Below, piece by piece: positions 1 through 7,807 of a stretch of DNA of 64,000 bases. Position 1 is the first letter of the stretch. Each line of letters begins with the position of its first letter. This DNA is from Bifidobacterium saguini DSM 23967. GTDB taxonomy: Bacteria > Actinomycetota > Actinomycetes > Actinomycetales > Bifidobacteriaceae. The position numbers and the translations under genes were made by a program. The notes under the pieces were generated by a model. It was not told the DNA's origin, did no database searches, and worked only from the letters and a program-made list of their open reading frames with translations. The stretch spans positions 1 to 64,000 of the forward strand of contig NZ_JGZN01000017.1 of NCBI RefSeq assembly GCF_000741715.1. Reading direction: 5' to 3'.

Positions 1-255
<255 letters not shown>

Positions 256-257
256 CA

Positions 258-281
258 CGCCGACACCTTCGATTGTCGGCG
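258..281 (+). other. 23S-5S spacer hairpin
   Basis: CGCCGACA (258-265) and TGTCGGCG (274-281) form a perfect 8-bp stem just after the 23S 3' end. In the rRNA spacer this is most likely a processing stem. No tRNA gene was found in the 23S-5S spacer. Confidence 0.5.
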
Positions 282-436
282 ACCGTGCTGCGCACAGTGA
301 CACGCGGACGACAATGACGGCACTATGGTCGGTCACCGCGGTCGGAAAACGAATACCAATGACAGCGTCCACCATCCGGTCCCCAAACCACCACTAGGCC
401 GGCCAAGACATGGTCTTGGACCGTATAACAGAAGAT

Positions 437-553
437 TTGCGGCGGTCATGGCCCAGGGGAGACGCCCGGTCCCATTCCGAACCCGGAAGCTAAGGCCTGG
501 CACGGCGATGGTACTGCACCCGACAGGGTGTGGGAGAGTAGCACACCGCCGCA
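437..553 (+). rRNA. rrf: 5S ribosomal RNA
   Basis: About 117 nt with the canonical 5S features: complementary ends (TTGCGGCGGTCATGG at the start, CACACCGCCGCA at the end), the loop segment CCCATTCCGAACCCGGAAG, and GTGGGAGAGTAG near the 3' end. It is the last gene of the rRNA operon in this window. Confidence 0.95.
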
Positions 554-567
554 TACACACGTCACAC

Positions 568-597
568 AGGCCCGGTAGAGCACACGCTCCCGGGCCT
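568..597 (+). terminator. rRNA operon terminator-like hairpin
   Basis: AGGCCCGG (568-575) pairs perfectly with CCGGGCCT (590-597), directly after 5S. No clear T-run follows, so it may be a processing stem or a weak terminator. Confidence 0.55.
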
Positions 598-611
598 CAA
601 CTTATATCTAG

Positions 612-652
612 ACATTTGTGGTTCGTCCGTATAATGCACGAACCACAAATGT
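612..652. promoter_or_regulatory. 15-bp inverted repeat around a TATAAT box
   Basis: ACATTTGTGGTTCGT (612-626) and ACGAACCACAAATGT (638-652) are exact reverse complements. The 11-nt spacer contains TATAAT at 630-635, a perfect -10 box. It lies about 50-90 bp before the small gene at 703. A half-site CAAATGT recurs at 654-660. The layout suits an operator that covers its own promoter. No good -35 is visible at the usual distance, so the promoter call is tentative. Confidence 0.55.
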
Positions 653-702
653 TCAAATGTTCTTTCTATATGTCAATGCGTTCTTTACACTAAGAGATTG
701 CT

Positions 703-954
703 ATGCATTACTTCACCCCCAAACGTTGCGCCACCTCGAACAAAATCATGTACCACGACAAGGTACAGGCGCAGCGTGCCGCCGATCAAAGTTTTATTGA
801 GCGCGGGGCGGAACTCTGGGTGTATCGCTGTGAATATTGCAATTGCTGGCATTTAACCCATCGTGATCCACAACTTAGCTACAAGCATGTGCCACTCAAC
901 CAAGAATTAAAGCCTCACAGCCGCAAACGTGGCTATAAGCCTCGTCGCCGCTAA
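703..954 (+). CDS. Small CxxC-motif hypothetical protein
   Basis: 83 residues. The protein has a central RCEYCNCWHLTH stretch, i.e. C-x2-C-x-C-x-H, resembling a zinc knuckle, and a strongly basic tail ending in KPRRR. I do not recognise a named family, though short actinobacterial proteins with a similar YRCxxCxxWHLT pattern are common. The basic tail and putative metal site would fit nucleic-acid binding, which is inference. It stands alone between the rRNA operon and a convergent nitroreductase, with the inverted repeat at 612-652 upstream. Codon use and a downstream stop-rich gap support a real gene. Confidence 0.7.
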   Translation: MHYFTPKRCATSNKIMYHDKVQAQRAADQSFIERGAELWVYRCEYCNCWHLTHRDPQLSYKHVPLNQELKPHSRKRGYKPRRR

Positions 955-1119
955 CTACGTTATCCTCTGATATGCAGCAGTTTTACCAATATTGCCAAAC
1001 GAAACAGTCAGCGTATACGCAATAAATGTTTGCACCGATTGGTCGATTTCCACGCTTAAGGCGAATACAACAGCAACGGATTACTTAGGGAAATCGTTAG
1101 AACGCGGCTGAGGGGACAT

Positions 1120-1156
1120 CCAGTGTGCGGTCTCACACAATGAGACCGAACACTGG
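1120..1156. terminator. Hairpin between convergent genes
   Basis: Arms 1120-1135 and 1141-1156 are 16 bp with one mismatch and a 5-nt loop. They lie between the small gene ending at 954 and the nitroreductase ending at 1199 on the other strand. Neither side has a T-run, so it is a structural terminator or barrier at best. Confidence 0.5.
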
Positions 1157-1198
1157 AGCATGAGGTTACATTGTTGGGCTTATATATTATTTATCTCT

Positions 1199-1972
1199 CT
1201 ACTTATCCAGTTCGAAGCCTTGTGCTGCGGCCTTTGGCAGCAGTGTCTGGCGGCTGACATCCTGACCGCTGACCGTGGCAATCTGATCACTGAATGCGTC
1301 CACCGGGCGGTCGGTCTGACGCAAATCGTAGTACTGATGCACTTCGGCATCGAAATCATCGAGTGCGGTAAGAGTATCAGTAGCTGCATCATCAGCCGGA
1401 TACATGTTCTCGAAGAACTGCATCTCACGCGGCATACGCGGCTTCAATGCCGGCTCCTGATCAGGCTTGCCGATAGCCAAGCCCAGCACCGGATACGTGT
1501 ACTTCGGCAGCTTCAGTGCGTCGATAACACCCGGAATATCGTTCAGAATCGAACCAAGAATCACGCAACCGAGCCCCAACGAATAAGCGGCAGTTTCCAT
1601 CGCATGCAGTGCCAGCACGGCGTCATTCTGCGCCTGAGTGAAGCGATAACTGTACTTCAAGTGGAATGCATCAGACGCAGGATTGATGCCCTTGCGCTCA
1701 GCAATGCGGGCGTTGCGGTGCTCGTCGATTACGAACACGTACAGCAGTGGAGCTGTGGCGATATACGGCTGATGGCCGAATTCAGCCATCTTGGCCTTGA
1801 GTTCTGGATCGGTGATGCGAATGGCAGACCAATCATTCAGAAACTGGCTGGATGCAGCATGCTGGGCAACGGTTTCAAGAGTGGCAACGGTATCGGCATC
1901 GATGACCTCATCCTTGAACTTACGAATGGAACGACGGTTCAGCAGCGTCTCAATAGTGGAATTAGTAACCAT
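1199..1972 (-). CDS. Nitroreductase family FMN oxidoreductase
   Basis: 257 residues, within the usual range for NfrA/NfsA-like nitroreductases. The N-terminal RRSIRKF segment (about residues 13-19) is the classic phosphate/FMN-binding signature. A Gly-rich LGLGCVILGSI segment with the following NDIPGVIDAL and LGLAIGKPDQEP matches the second half of the fold. It probably reduces flavin, quinone or nitro compounds with NAD(P)H in the cytoplasm; the substrate cannot be read from sequence. It is transcribed away from the rRNA operon, downstream of the DUF4235 gene on the same strand. Confidence 0.88.
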   Translation of the reverse strand: MVTNSTIETLLNRRSIRKFKDEVIDADTVATLETVAQHAASSQFLNDWSAIRITDPELKAKMAEFGHQPYIATAPLLYVFVIDEHRNARIAERKGINPASDAFHLKYSYRFTQAQNDAVLALHAMETAAYSLGLGCVILGSILNDIPGVIDALKLPKYTYPVLGLAIGKPDQEPALKPRMPREMQFFENMYPADDAATDTLTALDDFDAEVHQYYDLRQTDRPVDAFSDQIATVSGQDVSRQTLLPKAAAQGFELDK

Positions 1973-2029
1973 ACCTGCAATTGTTGCACGCAGGGCCGCG
2001 CCTGAACATGTGGATGCTCTCAGAGCGAA

Positions 2030-2407
2030 TTACTTGCCGGCCTTGCGATGCATGCGGTCCACAAATGCTTGAGAACTATGATCGGAAAGCTGGGAAACCA
2101 CGGCTCCAAATGCTGCAGAGATTGCAGCGAACGCCAAACTCAGCAGGAAGCCCTGAGGTGCATCGGCGGCAAGTCCTTTACGAATATTGCGGCGGGCCAC
2201 ACCCTTGTTCCACACCATTTGCAGCATTTTGCCGGCAATAAGACCAGCCACAGTCGGTACTGCGGACTTGATGAGCTTATCTCCCAATGAATCCGGGTCA
2301 CTGAGCCTGCGCTCGCGTGCAGCGTTGACGGCATCGTCGACGCGGTGCAGCCCCTGGACCACCTGATCGGCTTCAGTGGAAAATGCGGAGTTCGGTTCAT
2401 CACTCAT
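2030..2407 (-). CDS. DUF4235 membrane protein
   Basis: 125 residues from ATG at 2407. A longer in-frame start at 2437 exists, but it would overlap the promoter of the divergent phosphatase gene. The C-terminal half (KLIKSAVPTVAGLIAGKMLQ, then a Gly/Ala-rich AFAAISAAFGAVVSQLS helix) matches DUF4235, a small actinobacterial protein with two hydrophobic helices. The N-terminal third is hydrophilic. Function is unknown. It is divergent from the gene at 2502, with only 94 bp between starts. Confidence 0.75.
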   Translation of the reverse strand: MSDEPNSAFSTEADQVVQGLHRVDDAVNAARERRLSDPDSLGDKLIKSAVPTVAGLIAGKMLQMVWNKGVARRNIRKGLAADAPQGFLLSLAFAAISAAFGAVVSQLSDHSSQAFVDRMHRKAGK

Positions 2408-2501
2408 AGTCACCAGTCTAAAACACAGTCGAATCATACTGAATCATAAAAGGCGTGTGGCGTGGGTAGAGTCTCGGCCTGACGAAGACTACAGTGGAGG
2501 C

Positions 2502-3215
2502 ATGAGCGAACAGAATGTGAATGGCACCGTCGCCGTTGAATCATCTCGTGGTGGGTCAGGTTTTTTGGTGTTGTTGCGCCACGGGCAAACCGTGTGGAGC
2601 GAATCCGGGCAGCATACAGGTCGCACGGATATTCCGCTAACCGAAGTTGGCCGTCAGCAGGCCGTGGACGCGGGGGAGCGCTTGCGTGAGGCTTTCCCGG
2701 ATGGGTTTGCGCCGGATTGTGTGTTCTCCAGCCCGCTTAAGCGCGCTCGCCAGACCGCTGAATTGGCCGGATTCGAAGGTTGTGGTGTGCTCGATGGCAT
2801 TGCCGAATGGGATTACGGTCGAGCTGAGGGACGCACACGCCAACAGGTGAGCGAAGCCAGCGGCTTTACATGGGATATTTGGCGCGATGGGCCGCGCTCA
2901 CTGAACCCTGATTTGGAGGGGGACTGGGTGGAGACGTTGCCTTCCGGCGAGCGGGTTCCCGTGCACAATGGCGAGGGTGAGACCTTGGACGAGGCTGCTG
3001 CTCGTGCCAAGGGCGCTATTGACGAGGTGCTGCCTCGGCTGGAGAGCGGCCATAATGTGCTGCTGGTGGCGCATGCCCATATTCTGCGTATTCTGACCTC
3101 GCAGTGGCTGGGTGTGGATCCGCATTTCGCGCGCCTGCTGCGTCTTGATACTGCGCATTATTCGGTGCTGAGCGTATACAAAGGCGATCATGTGATTGAG
3201 CGGTGGAACGCTTGA
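2502..3215 (+). CDS. Histidine phosphatase (phosphoglycerate mutase family)
   Basis: 237 residues from ATG 2502, preceded closely by GGAGG (2496-2500). The LRHGQT motif puts the phospho-accepting histidine at about residue 27. Downstream are SSPLKRARQTAE (catalytic Arg), the EWDYG acid segment, and VAHAHILRIL with the second catalytic histidine. This is the full branch-1 histidine phosphatase set. Such proteins in actinobacteria act as acid phosphatases or sugar-phosphate phosphatases, and the substrate is not determined here. A rho-independent terminator follows at 3317. Confidence 0.88.
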   Translation: MSEQNVNGTVAVESSRGGSGFLVLLRHGQTVWSESGQHTGRTDIPLTEVGRQQAVDAGERLREAFPDGFAPDCVFSSPLKRARQTAELAGFEGCGVLDGIAEWDYGRAEGRTRQQVSEASGFTWDIWRDGPRSLNPDLEGDWVETLPSGERVPVHNGEGETLDEAAARAKGAIDEVLPRLESGHNVLLVAHAHILRILTSQWLGVDPHFARLLRLDTAHYSVLSVYKGDHVIERWNA

Positions 3216-3316
3216 TTGTGATGCTGCTATGTAGTGCTGCGCGCTGATCGGTGTGCGCGGCTGCTGCGCGCGCTAGTGTATGTGGCCGTTGTGCATTTGT
3301 GCTCGCGTGAATTCGT

Positions 3317-3341
3317 AAGCCCGCTGTATAGGCGGGCTTTT
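3317..3341 (+). terminator. Rho-independent terminator
   Basis: AAGCCCGC (3317-3324) pairs with GCGGGCTT (3332-3339) over a 7-nt loop, followed by T residues. It terminates the phosphatase gene. Confidence 0.8.
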
Positions 3342-3470
3342 GCTGTATTGAGGTGGTTGTTTTCTGCATTTGCGCGAGGGGCAATGCGAAAGGGGTGCTG
3401 TCTGCAATGCTTCTTCTGTGCTCGTATGCGTAGGTATTGCTGGGATGTGACGGATTTTAGCGGCTTGGAT

Positions 3471-3480
3471 TGCAAACGAT
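3471..3480. promoter_or_regulatory. LacI-type operator candidate (distal)
   Basis: TGCAAACGAT at 3471-3480 is the exact reverse complement of ATCGTTTGCA at 3669-3678, 198 bp away. It resembles the CAAACGTTTG site at 6684. Two distant operators could allow looping. Confidence 0.45.
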
Positions 3481-3555
3481 GGCGGTAAGTGCCGATAGTT
3501 GACGAGAACGTAGTCATTTTTATGTGATTTGTCTATGTTTGCGCTCTCATTTATT

Positions 3556-3697
3556 GCGAACGCTTGCATTCTAGAGCTTTGTAATAAACCCTTGAAAAAT
3601 TAGTGTTTCTTCAGTATTTATGCGTTCGCCGAGGTTCTTTAATGCAATTTAGGCGCGCCGGTAATGCCATCGTTTGCAAAAAGAAGCAAACCGTTGC
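3556..3697. promoter_or_regulatory. Cluster of LacI-type operator half-sites
   Basis: GCGAACGCTTGC (3556-3567), ATCGTTTGCA (3669-3678) and GCAAACCGTTGC (3686-3697) all contain the central CG with flanking GCAAA/TTTGC half-sites typical of LacI/GalR operators. They precede the binding-protein gene at 3795 and match the site beside the divergent LacI gene, so one regulator probably controls both. This is inference from motif similarity. Confidence 0.5.
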
Positions 3698-3794
3698 ACA
3701 ATAGTGCATGTCGATAGTTGTGAAGGTGCTGCTAACGGCATCGCTTCTAACCGGAACCCGATTGGAAGCCTCGATGAAAGAGAAAGGTTCGAAG

Positions 3795-5120
3795 ATGAAT
3801 CGCACAATCAAGTCTGCGGTTGCAGTAGCGGCTATTGCTGCAATGTCTCTGGGCACTTTGGCTGCCTGCGGAAGCTCCACTTCCGGCGATGACGCCAAGG
3901 GCAAGGTCTACTACCTGAACTTCAAGCCGGAAGCCGCCGATCAGTGGGTTGCTCTGGCCAAGGAATACACCAAGGAAAAGGGTGTAGAAGTCAAGGTGCA
4001 GACCGCAGCCTCCGGCACTTATGAGCAGACCCTGAAGTCCGAAATCGCCAAGACCGAAGCCCCGACCCTGTTCCAGGTCAACGGCCCGGTTGGCTACCAG
4101 AACTGGAAGCGCTACACCGCTGATCTTTCGAACACTGACATCTACAAGGAGCTCACCAACCAGAATGTGGCTCTGAAGGATGGCGACAAGGTTGTGGGCG
4201 TGCCGTACGTGATGGAAACCTACGGCCTGATTTACAACAAGGACATCCTCAACAAGTACTTCGCTCTGGACGGTGCCAAGGCCACGTCCATCGACGAGAT
4301 TGACAACTTCGATACGCTGAAGGCCGTGGCTGACGACATGCAGGCCCGCAAGGATGAGCTCGGCATTCAGGGTGCGTTCACCTCCGCTGGCTTCGATTCC
4401 AGCTCCGACTGGCGTTTCAAGACCCACCTGGCCAACTTGCCGCTCTACTACGAGTTCCAGAAGGACAAGGTCACTGAGCAGCCGGCCACCATCAAGGGAA
4501 CCTACCTGCCGAACTACAAGAAGATCTTCGATCTGTACATCACCGACTCCACCACTGATCGCACTCAGCTGAGCGCCAAGACCGGCGATGATGCCAACTC
4601 CGAGTTCGCACTCGGCGAGGCCGCCTTCTATCAGAACGGTACTTGGGCTTGGACCGACCTGCAGAAGGCCGGTATGAAGGCCGAATCCGTGGGCATGATG
4701 CCGATCTACATCGGCGTCAAGGGCGAAGAGAAGCAAGGCCTGGCCACTGGTTCCGAGAACTACTGGTGCATCAACGACAAGGCTTCCGATGCCGACAAGA
4801 AGGCCACTGAGGACTTCCTCTCCTGGGTGATTACCTCCGACGCCGGCAAGAAGGCCCTTTCTCAGGACATGGGCTTCACCACCCCGTTCAAGACCTTCGA
4901 TGATGTCAAGTTTGACAACCCGCTGACCGAGGCCGCCGTCGAGGACCAGAAGTCCGGTAAGACCCAGGTTTCCTGGAACTTCACCATGATGCCGTCTGAA
5001 GAGTGGAAGAACAAGGTCGGCCAGGCCCTGCTCGGGTACGCTCAGGGCACCGGCAACTGGGATGCTGTGAAGACCGCCTTCGTGGACGGTTGGGCTTCCG
5101 AGTACGCAGCTTCTCACTGA
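3795..5120 (+). CDS. Sugar ABC transporter substrate-binding lipoprotein
   Basis: 441 residues from ATG 3795, with AAAGG 7 nt upstream; longer in-frame starts would add a non-signal N-terminus. The lipoprotein signal peptide ends at LAAC with the lipidated cysteine at about residue 25. The mature part is a family-1 extracellular solute-binding protein (CUT1 class), with VPYVMETYGLIYNKDIL and GEAAFYQNGTWAW segments typical of the fold. It should capture an oligosaccharide outside the membrane and deliver it to the permeases at 6953-8649. The substrate is probably an alpha- or beta-linked oligosaccharide; this importer type has been called MalEFG-like in bifidobacteria, but sequence alone does not settle it. 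No ATPase gene is nearby, so a shared MsiK-type ATPase is likely. Confidence 0.93.
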   Translation: MNRTIKSAVAVAAIAAMSLGTLAACGSSTSGDDAKGKVYYLNFKPEAADQWVALAKEYTKEKGVEVKVQTAASGTYEQTLKSEIAKTEAPTLFQVNGPVGYQNWKRYTADLSNTDIYKELTNQNVALKDGDKVVGVPYVMETYGLIYNKDILNKYFALDGAKATSIDEIDNFDTLKAVADDMQARKDELGIQGAFTSAGFDSSSDWRFKTHLANLPLYYEFQKDKVTEQPATIKGTYLPNYKKIFDLYITDSTTDRTQLSAKTGDDANSEFALGEAAFYQNGTWAWTDLQKAGMKAESVGMMPIYIGVKGEEKQGLATGSENYWCINDKASDADKKATEDFLSWVITSDAGKKALSQDMGFTTPFKTFDDVKFDNPLTEAAVEDQKSGKTQVSWNFTMMPSEEWKNKVGQALLGYAQGTGNWDAVKTAFVDGWASEYAASH

Positions 5121-5305
5121 GTTTTTCACTGAGTTGATTGGGTGATTCCCCCGAATCGCCTAATCAACAACTGTGAGAGTCGCAATAACTGCAATAACTG
5201 AACATTAATAACTGAAAAAACGGCGGCACCTTGTGCCTTTCCCCTCCTTCGCATGAGATGCCGCCCATTCTCTTACTCCACTTCATGTGTCTCCTTCTCC
5301 TTAAA

Positions 5306-5346
5306 CGTGTGGGCCCGTCGCTCTGAATGAACGACGGGCCCACACG
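5306..5346. terminator. Strong 15-bp hairpin between convergent genes
   Basis: CGTGTGGGCCCGTCG (5306-5320) and CGACGGGCCCACACG (5332-5346) are perfect complements with an 11-nt loop. They sit between the binding-protein gene and the convergent LacI gene, so the hairpin is probably a bidirectional terminator, although T-runs are weak. Confidence 0.65.
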
Positions 5347-5398
5347 CGTTGTTAGACGGGGTTGTTGGGCGTTGTTAAGCGGAAGAGCCAGATGAAAG

Positions 5399-5568
5399 AC
5401 TGTAGGTTTTCTAACACTGACTGTAGGTTTTTGAACAAAAAACGTTGGAAATCCTACAGTTGGCGTCCAAAAACCTACAGTCTTTATATAAATCCCTACA
5501 GTCAGTGTTGGGAAACCTACAGTCAGCGTTCAAAAACCGTCAGTCATGGGAGGGATGGTAGGTTTTGT
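5399..5568. repeat. CTGTAGG inverted repeat array
   Basis: The core CTGTAGG/CCTACAG occurs at about 5400, 5421, 5453, 5474, 5495 and 5515: two copies forward, then four reversed. A degenerate forward copy (GGTAGGTTTT) lies near 5556-5565. The extended unit adds TTTT and TAACACTGA, so 5399-5436 and 5495-5542 form a long imperfect inverted repeat. Copies are about 20-21 bp apart. I do not recognise it as an insertion sequence or CRISPR. Confidence 0.7.
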
Positions 5569-5572
5569 GCGT

Positions 5573-6589
5573 CTACTTAACGCGCGACGTTGACGCGCGA
5601 ACCACCAGATGCGCCGGACAGCTTACGAACGGTTGCTCGATGGTCTTCTCCTCGATAAGATCAAGCGTCATGCGGGCGGCCTTGCGTGCCATATCCACTG
5701 GATCCTGTCGAATCGTAGTCAGACCAATGTCGTCGGTGTAGAAGCTGTCGTCATAGCCGATAAGCGATACATCGCCAGGCACGGAGAAACCGTTGCGTTC
5801 CAGCTGGAACAGCAGCGGAAGCGCAATACCATCTTCCTGACAGGCGATGGCAGTGGGCATTTCATCCAAACTTATCAACTGAGTGACCACATCGCTGATT
5901 TCATAATGACCGTCCGCATTCACCTTGCAGACGATGACCTGCGGCTCGATGCCTTCCTTGCGGCAGCAGGCGGTAAAGGCGTTGAATCGGCTCTGCACGG
6001 AGAAGCTCAGTGAAATCTCGCGATCCGTGCTGATATACGCAATGCGGCGGTGTCCAAGAGTAACCAGATGGCGCGCGGCCAGCGTAGAGCCTTGTGCATC
6101 ATCAATGTTGACGGCTGCGGTGAATCCGCGGGCTTGTGCATCAACCGAGTTGATGCCGACAATTGGCACATCCACTGAAGCAAGCTGTGCGATTTCATTG
6201 TTGTCGATATCGAACGACACCACAATCACGGCGTCCGCATTGCGGCGCACGGGCAGCATTTCAAAGAATTCCTTGCGTTCCTCAATACTGGAGATCTGGA
6301 AGATTGAAATATCGTATCCCTCCGCGTGAAGCACTTCGTTGAGGCCTTCAATCACGGAAGCGGTGAACCACAAGCGAATGTGGCCGCTCATCAGCACTGC
6401 GATGCGCAGCGAACGACCGGATTTCAGTGCGGCTGCAGAGCGGGAGAGTGAGAAATTCAATTTATCTGCGATAGCCAGCACGCGCTCGCGGGTTTTGGCC
6501 GAGACCAGGTCCGGTCTGGTGAACGAGCGGGAGACGGTGGAGATGGAAACCCCGGCTTGTTGTGCGACGTCTTGGATGCTCGTGGACAT
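5573..6589 (-). CDS. LacI-family sugar regulator
   Basis: 338 residues, the normal LacI/GalR length. The N-terminal helix-turn-helix (residues about 5-24, QDVAQQAGVSISTVSRSF) is followed by the hinge and a periplasmic-binding-protein-like effector domain (RIAVLMSG, HRRIAYIS, ISLIGYDDS, TTIRQDP). It lies between the binding-protein gene and the two permease genes of one importer, so local control is expected. An operator-like near-palindrome is at 6680-6697, upstream of its own start and before the permease promoter. Confidence 0.9.
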   Translation of the reverse strand: MSTSIQDVAQQAGVSISTVSRSFTRPDLVSAKTRERVLAIADKLNFSLSRSAAALKSGRSLRIAVLMSGHIRLWFTASVIEGLNEVLHAEGYDISIFQISSIEERKEFFEMLPVRRNADAVIVVSFDIDNNEIAQLASVDVPIVGINSVDAQARGFTAAVNIDDAQGSTLAARHLVTLGHRRIAYISTDREISLSFSVQSRFNAFTACCRKEGIEPQVIVCKVNADGHYEISDVVTQLISLDEMPTAIACQEDGIALPLLFQLERNGFSVPGDVSLIGYDDSFYTDDIGLTTIRQDPVDMARKAARMTLDLIEEKTIEQPFVSCPAHLVVRASTSRVK

Positions 6590-6679
6590 TCGTGCCCCTT
6601 TGCGTGAGGAAACTGGTTTGGATTCGACTTCTTAAGTGTACATGTGATTTCCATACGACAAGAAGATGAAAACGATTGT

Positions 6680-6697
6680 ATTGCAAACGTTTGTAAT
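6680..6697. promoter_or_regulatory. LacI-type operator
   Basis: ATTGCAAACGTTTGTAAT is an 18-bp palindrome with one mismatch, centred on CG. It lies about 90 bp upstream of the divergent LacI start and is the best operator match in the locus. Confidence 0.65.
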
Positions 6698-6798
6698 ACC
6701 GAATCAATAATAAAGAAAATGGCTTAAATAAGCCGTTTTATGGACTGAAAAGGTAGTCTATGCAAGTGATTGACAAAGCTGGGAAACGCGATAAATGA

Positions 6799-6833
6799 CA
6801 ACGTTTGACATATTGCTGTGCAGCATTTACGAT
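6799..6833 (+). promoter_or_regulatory. Promoter of the permease genes with overlapping operator
   Basis: TTGACA (6805-6810), a 17-bp spacer and TACGAT (6828-6833) form a sigma-70-type promoter. A LacI half-palindrome CAACGTTTG (6799-6807) overlaps the -35 box, which suits repression by blocking RNA polymerase. Confidence 0.6.
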
Positions 6834-6952
6834 ATTCGTAGGCTTGAACAAGGGCGAGACTGAGCGATCAGTACCCGTTCGGCGGGCTGATACTGAGAAT
6901 GTTCCGCTTCGACGCACGATGTAGTGCAGCGGACTCAAGGAGGAGGAAAGTC

Positions 6953-7807
6953 ATGATCAGCATGGCTGGTAAGGCGATACGCAGGTGGTGGGCGCTATTC
7001 GCGCTACCTACGTTTGCCGCATTCATTATCGGATTTTTGGTGCCGTTCATCATGGGCGTGTACCTGAGCTTCTGTGAGTTCACCACGGTTACCGACGGTG
7101 AATTCGTATGGTTGAAGAACTACACCAAAGCGCTGAAGGATCCGGAATTCCTGCATGCTCTTGGCTTTTCTACGGCGTTCACCATCGTGACCACCATTGT
7201 GATCAACGTGGTTGCATTCGCCATCGCCTACATGCTGACCAAGGCCATTAAGGGCTCCACAATCTTCCGTTCGGTGTTCTTCATGCCGAACCTCATCGGC
7301 GGCATCATTCTGGGCTACATTTGGCTGCTGCTCCTGAACGGCGTGCTCGCCCACTGGGGTCGCGCCCTGACCTACAAGGCTTCCTACGGCTTCTGGGGCT
7401 TGGTCATTCTGGTGTGCTGGCAGCAAATCGGCTACATGATGATCATCTACATCGCCGGCCTGCAAGCGCTGCCCACCGACGTGCTTGAGGCAGCTGCCGT
7501 AGATGGCGCGAACGGTACCCAGACTATGTTCCGCATCATCATCCCGCTGATGATGCCGTCCATCACCGTGTGCTCCTTCCTCACCGTGACCAACGGTTTC
7601 AAGCTTTACGATCAGAACCTCGCTTTGACCAACGGCGCACCAAGCAACATGTCTGAAGGTTTGGCATTGAACATCACCCGTACCTTCTACGGCCGCATGG
7701 GTTGGGAAGGCGTCGGCCAGGCAAAGGCTGTGCTGTTCTTCATCCTGGTGGCGATCATTGCACTTATTCAGAACAAGCTCACCACGAGCAAGGAGGTGGC
7801 AGCCTGA
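6953..7807 (+). CDS. Sugar ABC transporter permease (MalF type)
   Basis: 284 residues. The start is ATG 6953, after AGGAGGA (6941-6947); the longer frame lacks a ribosome-binding site. It has six predicted membrane helices. The EAAxxDGA-type coupling motif, seen as EAAAVDGANGTQTMFRIIIP, docks the ATPase. It belongs to the MalF/CUT1 permease family. The stop overlaps the next start (TGATG at 7805-7809), showing translational coupling with the second permease. It should form the membrane channel for the sugar captured by the lipoprotein at 3795. Confidence 0.93.
   Translation: MISMAGKAIRRWWALFALPTFAAFIIGFLVPFIMGVYLSFCEFTTVTDGEFVWLKNYTKALKDPEFLHALGFSTAFTIVTTIVINVVAFAIAYMLTKAIKGSTIFRSVFFMPNLIGGIILGYIWLLLLNGVLAHWGRALTYKASYGFWGLVILVCWQQIGYMMIIYIAGLQALPTDVLEAAAVDGANGTQTMFRIIIPLMMPSITVCSFLTVTNGFKLYDQNLALTNGAPSNMSEGLALNITRTFYGRMGWEGVGQAKAVLFFILVAIIALIQNKLTTSKEVAA

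Larger units (their letters stand above)
3216..3794. other. Intergenic region before the sugar-binding protein
   Basis: No convincing gene. It holds the terminator of the phosphatase gene (3317-3341) and at least four LacI-type operator candidates: 3471-3480, 3556-3567, 3668-3679 and 3686-3697. Short ORFs here have poor codon use and no ribosome-binding sites. Confidence 0.6.
5121..5572. other. Intergenic region with inverted repeat array
   Basis: No gene. It contains a small GGCAC-CTT-GTGCC stem near 5224-5238, the strong hairpin at 5306-5346, and the CTGTAGG repeat array at 5399-5568. Confidence 0.6.
6590..6952. other. Divergent control region, LacI gene and permeases
   Basis: 363 bp without a gene. 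It contains the LacI-type operator at 6680-6697, a good promoter at 6805-6833 and an overlapping CAACGTTTG site at 6799-6807. Nothing else was recognised. Confidence 0.6.

Noticed and set aside
325-693. 122-residue ORF over the 5S region
   Set aside because: It covers 5S rRNA and has no ribosome-binding site; its composition follows the RNA gene.
1160-2005. Long plus-strand ORF opposite the nitroreductase
   Set aside because: Antisense shadow of a gene with clear family motifs; its translation has no recognisable domain.
3747-5129. 460-residue minus-strand ORF opposite the binding protein
   Set aside because: Antisense shadow caused by GC-rich codon use; the plus-strand protein has a lipoprotein signal and family motifs.
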